Shown here piece after piece: positions 24,109-36,003 of a DNA stretch of 64,000 nucleotides. The position numbers were made by a program, and so were the translations under genes. A model generated the notes under the pieces. The model saw only the letters and a program-made list of their open reading frames with translations. It was not told the DNA's origin and searched no databases. The DNA is taken from contig NC_037311.1 in NCBI RefSeq assembly GCF_000143535.2, positions 1,798,001 to 1,862,000 of the forward strand, given 5' to 3'. This DNA comes from Botrytis cinerea B05.10. Lineage: Eukaryota; Ascomycota; Leotiomycetes; Helotiales; Sclerotiniaceae. The number at the start of each line of letters is the position of its first letter. Position 1 is the first letter of the stretch.

Positions 24109-26913
24109 ATGTTTACCTTTTGTTCCCTACAGGGAGCGCAATCCGAATCATCGGCGTCGCAATCATTACTTGAGCTTGATGGAGGGATCAAGGTGCTGAT
24201 TGATGTGGGATGGGATGAAACTTTCGATGTAGAAAAGTTGAGGGAGCTGGAGAAGCAGATTCCTACGCTTTCACTTATTCTACTTACTCATGCGACCGTT
24301 CCTCATATCGCAGCTTACGCACATTGCTGCAAGCACTTCCCTCTCTTCACTCGAATACCTGTTTATGCGACACATCCTGTCATCGCGCTTGGGAGAACTC
24401 TATTACAAGACTTATACTGCTCAACACCATTAGCATCAACCATTATACCTACAACGTCTTCTTTCCTCCTTCAATCCCCGACGAAAGAAGAAATTAACTA
24501 TTACTTCTCGCTTGTTCGCCCTTTAAAATATTCACAGCCCCATCAGCCACTGAATGGAGTAACAATTACGGCCTACAACGCTGGACATAGTTTAGGAGGC
24601 ACGATATGGCATATTCAACATGGGCTCGAGTCTATAGTATACGCAGTTGACTGGAATCAAGCTCGTGAGAATGTTTTGGCAGGTGCAGCTTGGTTGGGTG
24701 GGGCGGGAGCTGGAGGAGCTGAGGTTATTGAACAATTACGGAAACCGACCGCGTTGATATGCAGTAGTAAAGGAGGAGAACGAGTTGCTTTACCTGGAGG
24801 AAGAGCTAAGAGAGATGAACTTCTACTCGATATGATTAGATCGTCAATTAGTAGAGGAGGAATTGTCCTTATACCGACAGATTCTGGTGCACGAATGATG
24901 GAACTTGCATATCTCCTAGAGCATGCTTGGAGAACAGAAAACCAGGAGGAAGAAAGCGCATTCAAATCAGCGAAACCCTACCTAGCAGTGAGTACGAGCG
25001 AAATGACAATGAGATATACAAGAAGTATGTTTGAATGGATGGACGAGGCTATCATCCGGGAGTTTGAAGCGCAGCCTGGGCACGAGGAACAACGAACTGG
25101 GCAACAGAGGAGAAATGCAGAGGAAGCGAAACAACACATTGGCCCATTCGAATTTAAACACCTCCGATTACTTGGGAGAAAGGGCCAAATCGACCGAATG
25201 TTGAATGAGACGGACAATTTAGGAAGATCGGTAGGGAAGGTTATCCTTGCTAGTGACACTTCTATTGAATGGGGATTTTCGAAGGAGGTACTATGCAAAA
25301 TTGCGGACGATGACAAGAATCTCTTGATTCTGACAGAGAGACTGAATCCGATCAGTGGAGCTCCAGGTCTAGGAAGAACTTTATGGTCATGGTGGGAAGA
25401 AAGACGCGATGGAGTCATTTCGGAACCAAGTTCAAATGGAGGAGTTTTGGAACAGGTATACGGAGGAGGAAGAGATCTTGAGATCAAAGAACCTAAACGC
25501 ATACCGTTGGAGGGTAATGATCTGACTGTTTATCAACAGTGGTTGGCGACACAACGTCAATTGCAGACCACTCTTCAACCGGGTGGCGCTACAGCTCTTG
25601 AGGCTTCTGCCGATATTGTTGATGATGCTTCATCGGATTCATCGTCAGATTCTGATGACTCTGAGAATGAGCAGCAAGGAAAAGCTCTTAACATATCCGC
25701 AACTATGGGTCAAGCAAATCGGAAGAAGATTGGCTTGAGTGATGAAGATCTTGGCGTTAATATTCTTCTCCGAAAGAAGGGGGTCCATGATTTCGATGTG
25801 CGAGGGAAGAAAGGCCGTGATAAGATGTTTCCTATGGCGATTAGGAGGAAACGAAATGATGATTTCGGAGAACTTATTAGGCCGGGCGAATTTCTACGGG
25901 CGGAGGAACGAGATGAGGTAGATGGACAGGAACCACAGCGGCCTGGAAAATATGATACGAAAGATACACTCGGTAAAAAACGAAAATGGGATGATGTTGC
26001 AGCTTCCGGTAAACGTAGAGCGTCGAATGAAGGCAAGCGACAACAGATCAGCAATAACGAGGATGGTTCTGTAGCAGATTCTCCAGAAGAGGATGACCTA
26101 ATGGATATTGTAGAAGAAGAGATCCCTGGACCATCCAGACTGGAAATCTCAATCAAGACACTTAAAATTAATCTTCGAATTGCGTTTGTCGACTTCTCCG
26201 GACTTCACGATAAACGCAGTCTTCAAATGTTGATACCTCTAATCCAACCTCGGAAGTTGATATTAGTTGGCGGTATGAAAGAGGAGACATTAGCACTCGC
26301 AAGCGATTGTAGAAAGCTTCTTGGTAGCACAAAAGAAAAACTCATCGACGTGTACACTCCAGAGGTTGGTGTCATTATTGACGCAAGTGTAGACACCAAT
26401 GCGTGGGCTGTTAAGCTCACTGATTCTTTGGTAAAACAACTACGCTGGCAGAACGTGAAGGGACTAGGAATTGTTACTCTTACTGGCCGACTAGAAACTA
26501 CACATATTGACAGTGATTCACACAACTCAGAAGGTGCCAATAAGAAGCAAAAGATGATAAAGGAGGAGTCAGAAGAAACTCCAACACACGCAGCTCTTGA
26601 TTCAGCGAAAGCTGTTGTTGACATGCCAATTTTGGATGTCCTACCTTCAAATATGGCATCAGCAACAAGATCTGTTGCCCAGCCATTGCATGTGGGTGAT
26701 TTAAGGTTGACCGATCTGCGAAAAATCATGCAGTCTTCTGGCCTTACTGCCGAACTCAGAGGAGAAGGTACCCTTTTAATCGACGGGTCTGTGATTGTCC
26801 GTAAGACTGGCACTGGGAGAATCGAGGTAGAAAGCGTTGGCGTCACAACAAGTTCCTTTTACGCTGTTAAGGGGAAGATTTATGAAGGTCTTGCGGTGGT
26901 GGCAGGTGGATAA
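24109..26913 (+). CDS. CFT2: cleavage and polyadenylation factor subunit Cft2 (CPSF100 homologue)
   Basis: Single exon, 934 aa from the ATG at 24109 (MFTFCSLQGAQSESSASQSL, then LELDGGIKVLIDVGWDE), the conserved family start; an upstream in-frame extension was rejected. It is a structural subunit of the pre-mRNA 3' end processing complex, partner of the endonuclease Ysh1/CPSF73. It has a metallo-beta-lactamase fold with a beta-CASP region (about residues 240-480). The metal-binding motif HxHxDH of active relatives is degraded here to H61-ATVP-H66, as expected for this inactive paralogue. An acidic, Lys-rich insert (DDASSDSSSDSDDSENEQQG and on) spans about residues 500-690, followed by the C-terminal domain. 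No introns, unlike most genes nearby. Confidence 0.94.
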   Translation: MFTFCSLQGAQSESSASQSLLELDGGIKVLIDVGWDETFDVEKLRELEKQIPTLSLILLTHATVPHIAAYAHCCKHFPLFTRIPVYATHPVIALGRTLLQDLYCSTPLASTIIPTTSSFLLQSPTKEEINYYFSLVRPLKYSQPHQPLNGVTITAYNAGHSLGGTIWHIQHGLESIVYAVDWNQARENVLAGAAWLGGAGAGGAEVIEQLRKPTALICSSKGGERVALPGGRAKRDELLLDMIRSSISRGGIVLIPTDSGARMMELAYLLEHAWRTENQEEESAFKSAKPYLAVSTSEMTMRYTRSMFEWMDEAIIREFEAQPGHEEQRTGQQRRNAEEAKQHIGPFEFKHLRLLGRKGQIDRMLNETDNLGRSVGKVILASDTSIEWGFSKEVLCKIADDDKNLLILTERLNPISGAPGLGRTLWSWWEERRDGVISEPSSNGGVLEQVYGGGRDLEIKEPKRIPLEGNDLTVYQQWLATQRQLQTTLQPGGATALEASADIVDDASSDSSSDSDDSENEQQGKALNISATMGQANRKKIGLSDEDLGVNILLRKKGVHDFDVRGKKGRDKMFPMAIRRKRNDDFGELIRPGEFLRAEERDEVDGQEPQRPGKYDTKDTLGKKRKWDDVAASGKRRASNEGKRQQISNNEDGSVADSPEEDDLMDIVEEEIPGPSRLEISIKTLKINLRIAFVDFSGLHDKRSLQMLIPLIQPRKLILVGGMKEETLALASDCRKLLGSTKEKLIDVYTPEVGVIIDASVDTNAWAVKLTDSLVKQLRWQNVKGLGIVTLTGRLETTHIDSDSHNSEGANKKQKMIKEESEETPTHAALDSAKAVVDMPILDVLPSNMASATRSVAQPLHVGDLRLTDLRKIMQSSGLTAELRGEGTLLIDGSVIVRKTGTGRIEVESVGVTTSSFYAVKGKIYEGLAVVAGG

Positions 26914-27444
26914 AACATTAATAGTCGGCTATTTCAAGTGGCCAAATGGAAGAACCTATCATTGCAATCGAGCTTCATTGGTCTGCTCGAGAAAATTAAG
27001 GATAGGCGAAAAACTGCATCTTTTTGTACCAAAATCATACATAGGGGGGCCTCAAGGTTAGGTTTAGTCTCGCATTCACAAAATCTAACAATTTACCCAA
27101 ATTCATTTGCTGGTGATTCATCCCTTGACTGCCAGGTAATGCTTTATTATGTTTCTGTTGGAGTTGTAGAAGTCATTTTTTGAATCATTGGAGGAAAGTT
27201 CCTTAATTGAACATGTCTCATGATTCACAAACATTTTTTACATTCACGACCACTGTTGCTTCTAGTCCAAACATGACCCCTTTACATTGTCTATATAATC
27301 AAAGCTCTCCTCCCTTACAACCTTAAAATATTCAACACTTTATTCATCTACAATTTCCGTCTATACTCCTTGTTGCTCATATATCTACAACTTTTACACT
27401 TTTTTTTCTTAGCCATTTAGCAGAACACAAGCTTCGGCTTTTTC
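26914..27444. other. intergenic between CFT2 and the next plus-strand gene
   Basis: About 0.5 kb. The last 120 bp are pyrimidine-rich with TATA-like text near 27290, and probably hold the promoter and leader of the 27.4 kb gene. Confidence 0.45.
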
Positions 27445-28457
27445 ATGTTCAACTCGCCATCGTGGCATCCTCTCAAGAATCAAACTTTGTAACTTTACCT
27501 TCATACGAGGACGTGCAAGTCGTCGTTTCGTATAAAACCCTTTGTGATCCTTTCCACAATATCCAGCAGGTCCAGCTTCTCCGTATACAAATTTTCGACA
27601 TTACCGGTTGCGAAATCTTCTACTATCAAGAACTCGTAGCAAAGTCTGATCCCCTAAGTGGTTGGAACAGGTACCACGGTCGAGACCCAGGACCACCACC
27701 TCCGCCATTTCCACCTCAACAGCCTTTTCCACCTAGACAACAAACATATCAACTGCCGATCGTACACACCCCCATCGTATATTCTTCAAGTCTGCAACAA
27801 TAAATGGCCGGCGTACCATTCAACTCCTACCACGGTCCAGATTCGGGTCCTCTCCCCCCAGGCGTTGGTATGGCATTTCCAGGCTCCCCATTCCCCATGG
27901 GCTACGCACAATCGTCTTATGGCTACCCCGATTTTTACTCTGCAGGATATGGCCAACCAGGCTTCGCCGCTCCTCCATATCCTTTTTCCAGCACACATCC
28001 CGCACCCCCTTCTGCCGATAAAAGCGGCATGCCCGGAATCAACGTCAAAAATCAATTCGACGGCATCGGTCTTCCCCCAGGCTACAACTATCTCTTTCCC
28101 CCCTCTCACTGCCTCGTGCATGTCTTTATAACCGGCTCCACACCCCCCTGGCTCGCGAACTCCCCGCTTTATCCACATGATGTGGCTAATCATCGCAAGT
28201 TTTTTGTTCCGTCTACCATGACGGTCAAGGATATGATGCAGCAACTGGGTTGTAGCAATAAGGACCCGGACAAAAATGTGATGACAGAGGTTCAAGAAGT
28301 GGGAAATGGAAAGTGGACTAAGGGAATGGTTTTCAAGGGAGGGAATGGCGGGAGGATGAAAATGACGCTCGCGAGTTTGGGATGGGAGATGGGGAGAAGG
28401 AGGACCGGGTTGCCGGGTCAGGGACCATTGATCTGGGTTTATATTACAGGGGATTAG
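27445..28457 (+). CDS. Pro/Gly-rich N-terminus with a conserved-looking fungal C-terminal domain, unknown function
   Basis: The certain coding part is 27804-28457 (217 aa from MAGVPFNSYHGPDSGPLPPG). Its first 75 residues are Pro/Gly/Tyr-rich. The rest (HCLVHVFITGSTPPW, then FFVPSTMTVKDMMQQLGCSN and VWVYI-type end LIWVYITGD) resembles a domain common in uncharacterised fungal proteins. The same frame is open for 341 nt upstream and encodes another Pro-rich YHGRDPGPPPPPFPPQQPF, but a TAA (27801-27803) separates the two. A spliced model solves this: exon 27445-27488 (MFNSPSWHPLKNQT), exon 27671-27789, exon 27841-28457, phases kept, 259 aa, removing the TAA in a 51-nt intron with a GTCTGC donor and CCAG acceptor. 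The alternative is a start at 27804 with a long leader. Confidence 0.6.
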
Positions 28458-30420
28458 ATGGGAGTGAATGAGAGGAATTTGGGGTTTGGAGATGTGGGTA
28501 GAATTGCTGGAGATGAGGTTAAGATAAGTGCCATCGTCTCGGAGGATTTATTTTTCATGATAAAGTGTGGCTTTCCGCTCTATGGTATTTCATAAGAATC
28601 CATTCGAATCTATTTGGGCTTTTGCATAATAACTCCGTCGTATGGGATATGTTAATCGCAGAAGAATGCGAGGTCTCTACAGTACCATTAATCGAGTAGA
28701 TCACAAGTTCTATAGCTAGCAATACAACAATATATTACTAAATTAAATGAGTGCGTGCAATCATGATCTTACATGGTTTTTGTTTTTTGTTTTCCTTCCA
28801 TACCTACTTGTGATTCATAAACGAAGTAGATTGCATTGTATTCACTGTCGCTTTGCCCCTTTCGATTTTCGCTTGCGACTCGCCTGTCTTCTGTGAATGT
28901 ATTGTTGTGGCCATAGTATGAGTGATTCAGAAAGGTTACTGATATTCATACGTAGTTAGCAGGTATACTCAGGTGGCATAGAGAGAAACAATCTCTGTCT
29001 GTCTATACTTGATAGTGATGAGAAAAACACAATATACTCGTGAAATCATATTTTTGGGGGTTTAGAGATATGCATGAATTTCAAGAAGTGATCTGACCTC
29101 CTTTCATCTATCCCAGAAATCCGATAATCGCATGCAAACAAAGATGTCTATACCACTTGGCTAAGTATTTTCTTTTCTGTTCATGATTCGCCAGCTATCT
29201 TGTCAATGACAATAAATGATTCAAAAATGAATAGCCATGAATCCGATCAAACTTTTGGCGGACGGAAGTATTTACAAGGGCAGCATGCTGGACATTTGAA
29301 TGATTCATTGGTACGCATGGATACGAGACGCCCGCCAGACTCCTAAAAGTCGTAGTTCATCTAAGTTGACGATCTTGTCAGAGGGTCGGCCATGCTGATA
29401 TTGTTTGCTCAAGGGATTAGTCCATCCAACTCCTAGAATAGACGAGCGTAGCACAGTAGGTAGTATCGCTTCAAACTCGCACCGTAACCCATGATGTCGG
29501 CAACCGTTGTTTGTGTAGGATTTGAAGATAAGATGTAGGACAATGTTCGAGATGGTGTATTTCAGCTACGAAGAAGTAAAGGGAAGATGACTCTTGCTAC
29601 TTTGCTCTCGTGCCCTTTGCCCTCGCTTGTACCTCGTCTTGCTAACCATGGATGAATGTACGACAATGAATAAGAAACATTACGGAAACAATCGGCTAAC
29701 ACTCTCCGGGTATGTGAGCATAGATAAGAATGAGATTACCGGGATACCCGAAGGCTGTTTTGGGAAAGTCCATGCGAAAAACGCAGTCAGAAATTCCACA
29801 AAACATCGGACAATACTTCAACATTTCCGATATCATGAATTCCATGCACACAATCTACATCGTCGTCGACACATCGAAATGCATCTAAGGTTTAAGATTC
29901 CAAACCGTATCTGTTTCACAAACCACGACAATACATATGACAAGCAAACATCAAGTAAAGATTTGCTAATCAACTTATCTCCATCCGCAGCAGACTCTTG
30001 AATCATGGACGTCTATCTATTAGTGGTCTACGATATCATCATGTTCCGACCCCGCGTTGCTCCTTTTGGAATGTCCATGCGAATGATAAAAGATAGGTGG
30101 ATGAAGTGAAGTGGGGTCACCACAGACACATAACATGAAAATATATGCAACATCTAACAGGACAACGATAAGATTATGCGACTGCTATGATTCGAAAGAG
30201 GGGAGGAGGGGTCCACTGGGATCCAATAGATTGTAGTGGAAAATTATCGTACAATATTCATTCATAATTGAAATACGAACATCTTGGCTCATGACTCCGG
30301 CCGCTGGAAACCGTATATATATTGAAGGGACCCCTCGTTTTATTCTTTCTTTCTATCTTGCATTTTCTCACTGTATTTTTTCTGAGCAGCTTCTGGATAT
30401 TCGCATCCACAACGCATACA
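28458..30420. other. intergenic, nothing recognised
   Basis: About 2 kb. A 135-codon frame at 29594-30001 has no domain and an unusual mix of His/Asn/Arg, so I do not call it. The last 100 bp carry a TATATAT element near 30314 and CT-rich text, a likely promoter for the amine oxidase gene. Confidence 0.5.
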
Positions 30421-32687
30421 ATGTCTACAGCCGAAGTTCAAACTTCCCTCCCTTTCGTGGGAGGCAAGAAAACTACCTTGGAACATCCTCTCGGTCCACT
30501 GACTGCTGCAGAGATCTCGCAGAGTTCGCAGATTATTAAGAGTTCATGGCCTGCTGAGGTTACGCTTCAATTCAAGAGTATTACCCTTGAGGAACCAAAA
30601 AAGGCTGAATTGGTCCCATATCTTGCTGCTGAGCATTCCGGATCTGCTCTCCCAAAGATCGATAGAAGGAGTTTTGTGGTTTACTATATCAAGAATACTG
30701 TAAGTTTAGCTCCTTAGGTCTCCTCATGCCTGTTACTCGAGTGGCAATTGGTTCAAATCGCTCGAGAACTGATACTGATATGCCTTCTATAGGATAAATT
30801 GCACGAGGCTATTGTCAACTTGTCTGCTGGACAGGTAGAGAGCAATGTCAGACTTGGCCCCAATGTTCACAGTGGTGCCGACTCAGAAGAACTGGTAGCA
30901 GTCGAGTTAATCGCCTTGGAAGATGAGGGAGTAAAGGCTGCGATTGCAAAGCTTCAACTGCCTGAAGGCACTGTAGTTGTTTGCGACCCATGGATTTACG
31001 GTAGATTTACCACGGCCATTTTGAATGAAAGTTGTACTGATAATTCTCAGGTTCCGATGGGGTTAACGAGGGACTTTTTACTGATGATAAACGCTATTTC
31101 CAATGTTTCCTTTACATTCGAGACCCAAAGAACCCTAATGAGGTGGATGGTAACCATTACGCCATGCCTCTTACCATTTCTCCTGTCGTGAGTGCCGAAA
31201 CCATGAAAGTTACACGTATCGATATCATGCCAACTGGAGCCGACAACACAATTAAGGAACTCTCACCATACAAAGTTCAACCTCCAAATGAATATATCCC
31301 AGAAGCACAAGATCTCCGAAAAGATCTCAAGCCATTGAACGTCATTCAGCCAGAAGGCGCTTCGTTTGAAGTTACCAAGTTCAGTGAACAGGGACATACT
31401 ATCGAGTGGCAAAAATGGAGCTTCAAGGTTGGCTTCAACTTGAGAGAAGGCATGGTCCTCTACGATGTTCACTATGATGGGCGCCCTCTATTCTACAGAT
31501 TGTCTCTATCGGATATGAACATTCCATATGCCGATCCTCGTAACCCATTCCACAGAAAGGCTGCTTTCGATCTCGGTGATGTAGGTGCAGGTATCACTTC
31601 AAACAATCTTCAACTCGGATGTGATTGTCTTGGTTCAATCCACTACCTCTCCGCCGTTCTTAATGACGACAAAGGAGGAGTTCTTGAAATGCCAAATGTA
31701 GTCTGTATTCACGAACAAGACAACGGTATCGGATGGAAACACACCAATTACAGAACAGGCCGTGCAGCCGTCGTCCGCAACAGAGAGCTCGTCCTCCAAT
31801 CCATTCTTACCGTCGCAAATTATGAGTACATTCTCGCCTTCCAATTCAACCAAGCCGGAGAACTTATGTACGAGGTCCGCGCCACTGGTATCCTCTCCAC
31901 CCAACCTATCGATGAAGGTCTCACCGTCCCATGGGGCACAGTCGTGCATCCCGGTGTCCTCGCCGCCCACCATCAACACATCTTTTCTCTCCGCGTGGAC
32001 CCTATGCTCGACGGTCATCTCAACACCGTTGTCTACGACGAAGCGCACCCCATGCCCCGCAGCGACTTCAACCCCCACGGTGTCGGTTACACCGTTGACA
32101 CCAAGCCCATCACCGTCTCCGGCGGCTACGATCTCAACTACGACGTCAACCGCACCTTCAAGATCCAAAACTCTTCCGTCAAGAACCCCATCAACGGAAA
32201 ACCCGTCGCCTACAAAATCCACGTTCCCCCCTTCCAAAAGATGCTCGCGGACAAGGAATCCTTCCATCACAAGCGTGCCGAATTCGCAGACCACAATATC
32301 TACGTCACATCCTACCGGGACGGCGAGCTCTACGCCGGAGGAAAATACACCAACCAATCACGTGGTGGTACCGGTGTACGTTCTTTCGCTGATCGTCAGG
32401 ATAACGTCCAAGATGACGATATTGTCGTCTGGGTCCAATTTGGTATCAACCATGTACCACGCATTGAAGATTTCCCCGTCATGCCGGTGGAGATCATCAA
32501 GGTGGGATTGAAACCAGTCAATTTCTTCACCAAAAACCCCGCGTTGGATGTGCCACCCTCGGAGCAAAGCTTCAACAAGAGCGTATTGGCGAAGGACAGC
32601 GCAGCGCAACACAAGCAGGAGGCTGGCGAGGCGGTGATTGGATCCGGCGGAAATGTTTGCTGTGTTAAGGAGGGGAGTAAGTTGTAA
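30421..32687 (+). CDS. peroxisomal copper amine oxidase
   Basis: Three exons (30421-30699, 30793-31000, 31051-32687), 707 aa. It oxidatively deaminates primary amines to aldehydes, releasing ammonia and hydrogen peroxide, and lets fungi use amines as nitrogen source. The topaquinone precursor tyrosine is Y420 in TVANYEY. The catalytic base is Asp336 (AAFDLGDVGAG). Copper ligands include the HxH pair H470/H472 (AAHHQHIFSLRVDPMLDG). The protein ends in GSKL, a canonical PTS1, so it should be imported into peroxisomes. No signal peptide is present, which fits. Introns are 93 and 50 nt. Length matches the family. Third-position C enrichment is strong in 31.7-32.3 kb, consistent with high expression. 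Confidence 0.95.
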
Positions 32688-33555
32688 GGAAGCGAGCTTG
32701 TGAACTTGCGAGCTACGAAGTTGTTACGATGATGATGAAGTTCTATGTGGGTTAGACATACATGCATGGCGTTTGGGATTACTTGAGGTGTATGTAAAAG
32801 GCGTTAGGAAACACGGATATACCAGGAGAATGGCTAGCTACCTACCAACCCCAGGGAAGGGGATCTTTTTTAGCTGAAAGTCATGTAGAAATATATATTG
32901 TACTCCAAATTTTCTGCTTGCCGTTGCGTTTGATTTTGATTCGTGATGTGTGATGTGTGAATGAAAGAAAAAGAGATTCCTGTGTATTCCTGCTGGCGAT
33001 TCAAAGATACTGAAATTCACATTCGTTGTAATGGATTATTAGTTTGGGTATAATTTAATTCTTATTTCTACATGACCTGTTATTGCATGCATTGATTGCT
33101 CCGGTAAAAATCCCACACGCGGCGCGCGGTTGCAAAAATGTACCGATAGTCTAGTACAGAGTACTACAAAATACCATAGTAAGTATCTATTTTAGCCCAT
33201 CCAGGTACCAAGCCCATCCATTCCCCACCCAGTCCCTTAAAACCCATTTGTGCAAATCTTTTTTTTGGTTTGCCGTCCTGCCATGTACTGAATTCCCATA
33301 TGAACACTGTGGAATCAACCACTCCATCTGCCTCGCTCAAATCTCAATCTCGTTCACCATCATACATACATATCCCATGCCACCAAACCAATCACCTATC
33401 CATCCCACACAATCCATCCGGCCGTCCATTTTACAATTAGAAGATCTGCGCCCGAACCCCATTTGCCAAAATTTTCCCTGCCATTCCATTGCAAACGCAT
33501 AAATCATTTCTCTCTCCAACTCTCGTCACCCAGCCCCAAATCTTAAATTATGATC
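32688..33555. other. convergent 3' region
   Basis: About 0.87 kb between the convergent ends of the amine oxidase and transcription factor genes. It is AT-rich with a CG-rich spot near 33117-33128. No gene is supported. Confidence 0.5.
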
Positions 33556-36003
33556 TTACAGTTCATTCAAGAATCCTCCAGATTGAGCGAATCTCGTCTG
33601 ATATTCTCTGAGATCAGCCCAGCTGCTTAATTCCTCCTCCTCATCAACCACGCCATCGGCACTCGCACTCCTAGCACCGGCCGGACTAGCTCTCTCAAGT
33701 TTCATCAAGATGTCCAGGAATTTACCTAGGTACTCTTCGGTTTGTAATGCGAAGGGTCCTTTGCGGTTTTGCGGGGTATCGACTAAAGTTGACGCTATTT
33801 GGCGGATCTTATTGACCTATAGCAAAAATTGTTAGTAAGCCCGAAAACAAGATGACTGAAGGAATTGAAATGGAAGGGTTAACGAACAAAGCTTCCACCG
33901 TTAGGTTCCATATTGACTTGTTGAAGACAACTCAGCGCCTTCAGCAAATCCTTCACAATGCTCTCCCTTTCATTCATCACAATAGACTCGATTGAATCTT
34001 CTGTTGCTGATCGTGGCAGCATTTCATCCAAACCACTTGCAATCAGACCTGGAGATCCTAATTTGAAATCCCCAGAGCCGCCTGATTTAGCCTTGAGATG
34101 TTCGTATGCATCTTGAAGGTTCCAATACTTCTCGACGAGGTATGACCTGGTGGCCAGCTGACTAGCGTAAATATTGGATTTCATAATTTCATATTGTCTT
34201 CTTCTCTTCTCATCTCCTGCGACTCCATTCCAAGATTGTCCTTCGATTCCACCTGAACGAGCGCCCGGAAACCCTTCCAAAGGTGGATAGTAGGCTTCGT
34301 TTCGTTGACCAAACCCTCCTGATTCGGAATTGTGGAGAAGCATCAGCTCATTTGGCAATTGGTCCAGAACGTGTTTAGCAGCGTTAAGACATTGTGCGAG
34401 CACCCTTCTTTGACGTTGATAGTCGAAGACTTGATCGATTCCATATGCAACTTCCATGGTTGAAAGAGGTGTACATGTCATGTACGTCTTGACACCCATA
34501 TTAAATCCAACAATGCCTGACAAGATCCCTTCAGGCTGTGATTGGATGTGATCTACAAAAATGTACTCATCGTCAACTTCCACAGGTAGTGGAGGATATG
34601 GTTCGTTTGGAGTTGGTGGAGGGATCAGAAGTTCACCAAAGGTTGCACCTATTTGTTGCATTGATCTTGTTCATCAGTGAGATATTCTTGAGAGGGGATA
34701 GAATCACATACCGAATACCAACAAACATAACCCAGAATAACCTTCTACCGATCTCTTGACGAATGTAATCGACAGGTTCAGGCTGATCAACATATTGAGG
34801 GCTTTCAGAACCAAATGTCGCAGGAAGATGACCTGTTGTAGCCATCCCACCAGTGTTCTTGGTTCTATGTGCCCCCAACATTCTTAAAATGTTTAATGTT
34901 TCTCCAAAATACAATCTGCATTGTCTCCAATTGAATGTGTATGCGCCTGACAGCCCCAAAAAATAACTTGTAGCTGCATCATAAACCGAAAGATCCTTAT
35001 CGAGGTACCCAGCACCCCTAGCTTCAACTGCCACTTTATGACATCTCTCGACCAGATTGAGCGAATGTGGGAACATATGTTCTCGATGTTGAGCCTTGAG
35101 ATGTAACCTAGGCTTTCTGGGAAATGATGCTACCAATATTCCAACCATGGATGCCAACAATGCAAGAAATGATGAATTAGTTAGATCTTCTCGATTTTTG
35201 AGTGCCACTCGGAATGAAGGTTCATGTGGGAACGGGGCAAGCGGATGTATGTATGTGAAGAAATCATCGACGAAGAGCTCGAGAGTGGCTAGCGGTAATA
35301 TCGATTCGGCAGATAGAACTGCATGTGAAGAGAACGATGCCAATGTCGCAGCAACATTATTTGGTGATGTCGGAGAGGAGTAAGATGCGCCACCCGAAGA
35401 TTCAATCTCGAGTCGTCTCTTCTTGACTGCTTCCGCGTGTCGATTTGGTGGACCTCTGCGACGACTTGGTCTGTCGAATGTGCATGGAATGTCTAGTGCA
35501 GCGCATGCTCGACATGGAGGACCAGATTCATCGCACTATTAAGAAAAACAAATGTTTAGTATTTACCCCGCAATATGTAAAGATAAAGTATGGAGGCTTT
35601 TGGATTTTTCTCGACTCACCTTGACTTTTCTGATACTGCATGAGTCGCATGCTTTCCGTAATCTATTTCCTTTTGGTACTTCTCCGGTTCCATTCATGGA
35701 TGATGGTGTTCCAGCTTGAATTGGTAGACCGTCATGGCCATTCGTCATTCCATCATTGTACTGTTGCATTGGTGGGGGCATTTGGGGCGATTGCTGACCC
35801 TGTGGAGCTCCCATCTGAGGATCATATTGAAAAGAGGGTGAGACAGGTATGCCGAGCTGTTGCTGATGCTGATGCTGAAGCTGTTGATTGTGGGAAATCA
35901 TGGAATCATTTGGCGATGGGATGGAGGTTGGGCCGTGCAATGGCAAGGGATTGTAGCCATTGTTATTGTTGTTGTGACCATTCGGAACTGGGTAGCTGGA
36001 CAT
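33556..36003 (-). CDS. Zn2Cys6 fungal transcription factor
   Basis: Four exons: 36003-35620, 35535-34712, 34665-33888 and 33816-33556, giving 748 aa. The N-terminal 110 residues are Gln/Asn/Pro-rich. The zinc cluster has Cys at 119, 122, 129, 136, 139 and 146 (RKACDSCSIRKVK then CDESGPPCRACAALDIPC), followed by the basic linker PSRRRGPPNRHAEA. A fungal-specific transcription factor domain covers about residues 200-480 (FVDDFFTYIHPLAPFPHEPS; later RRLFWVMFVGIR). Intron 1 (84 nt) falls exactly before the third Cys, an informative splice position. Intron 2 is 46 nt; intron 3 (71 nt) uses a GTTCGT donor. Target genes are unknown; I do not assign a specific orthologue. The neighbouring amine oxidase does not show it to be a pathway regulator. 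Confidence 0.9.

Noticed and set aside
29440..29520. tRNA-like text (GTAGCACAGTAGGTAG) resembling a 5' tRNA half
   Set aside because: No matching B box (GGTTCRANNCC) or acceptor-stem pairing follows.
29594..30001. 135-codon plus-strand frame before the amine oxidase gene
   Set aside because: His/Asn/Arg-heavy composition without motif; close to the length expected by chance in stop-poor sequence.
31635..32357. 240-codon minus-strand frame within the amine oxidase gene
   Set aside because: Antisense shadow caused by strong third-position C bias in the real coding strand.
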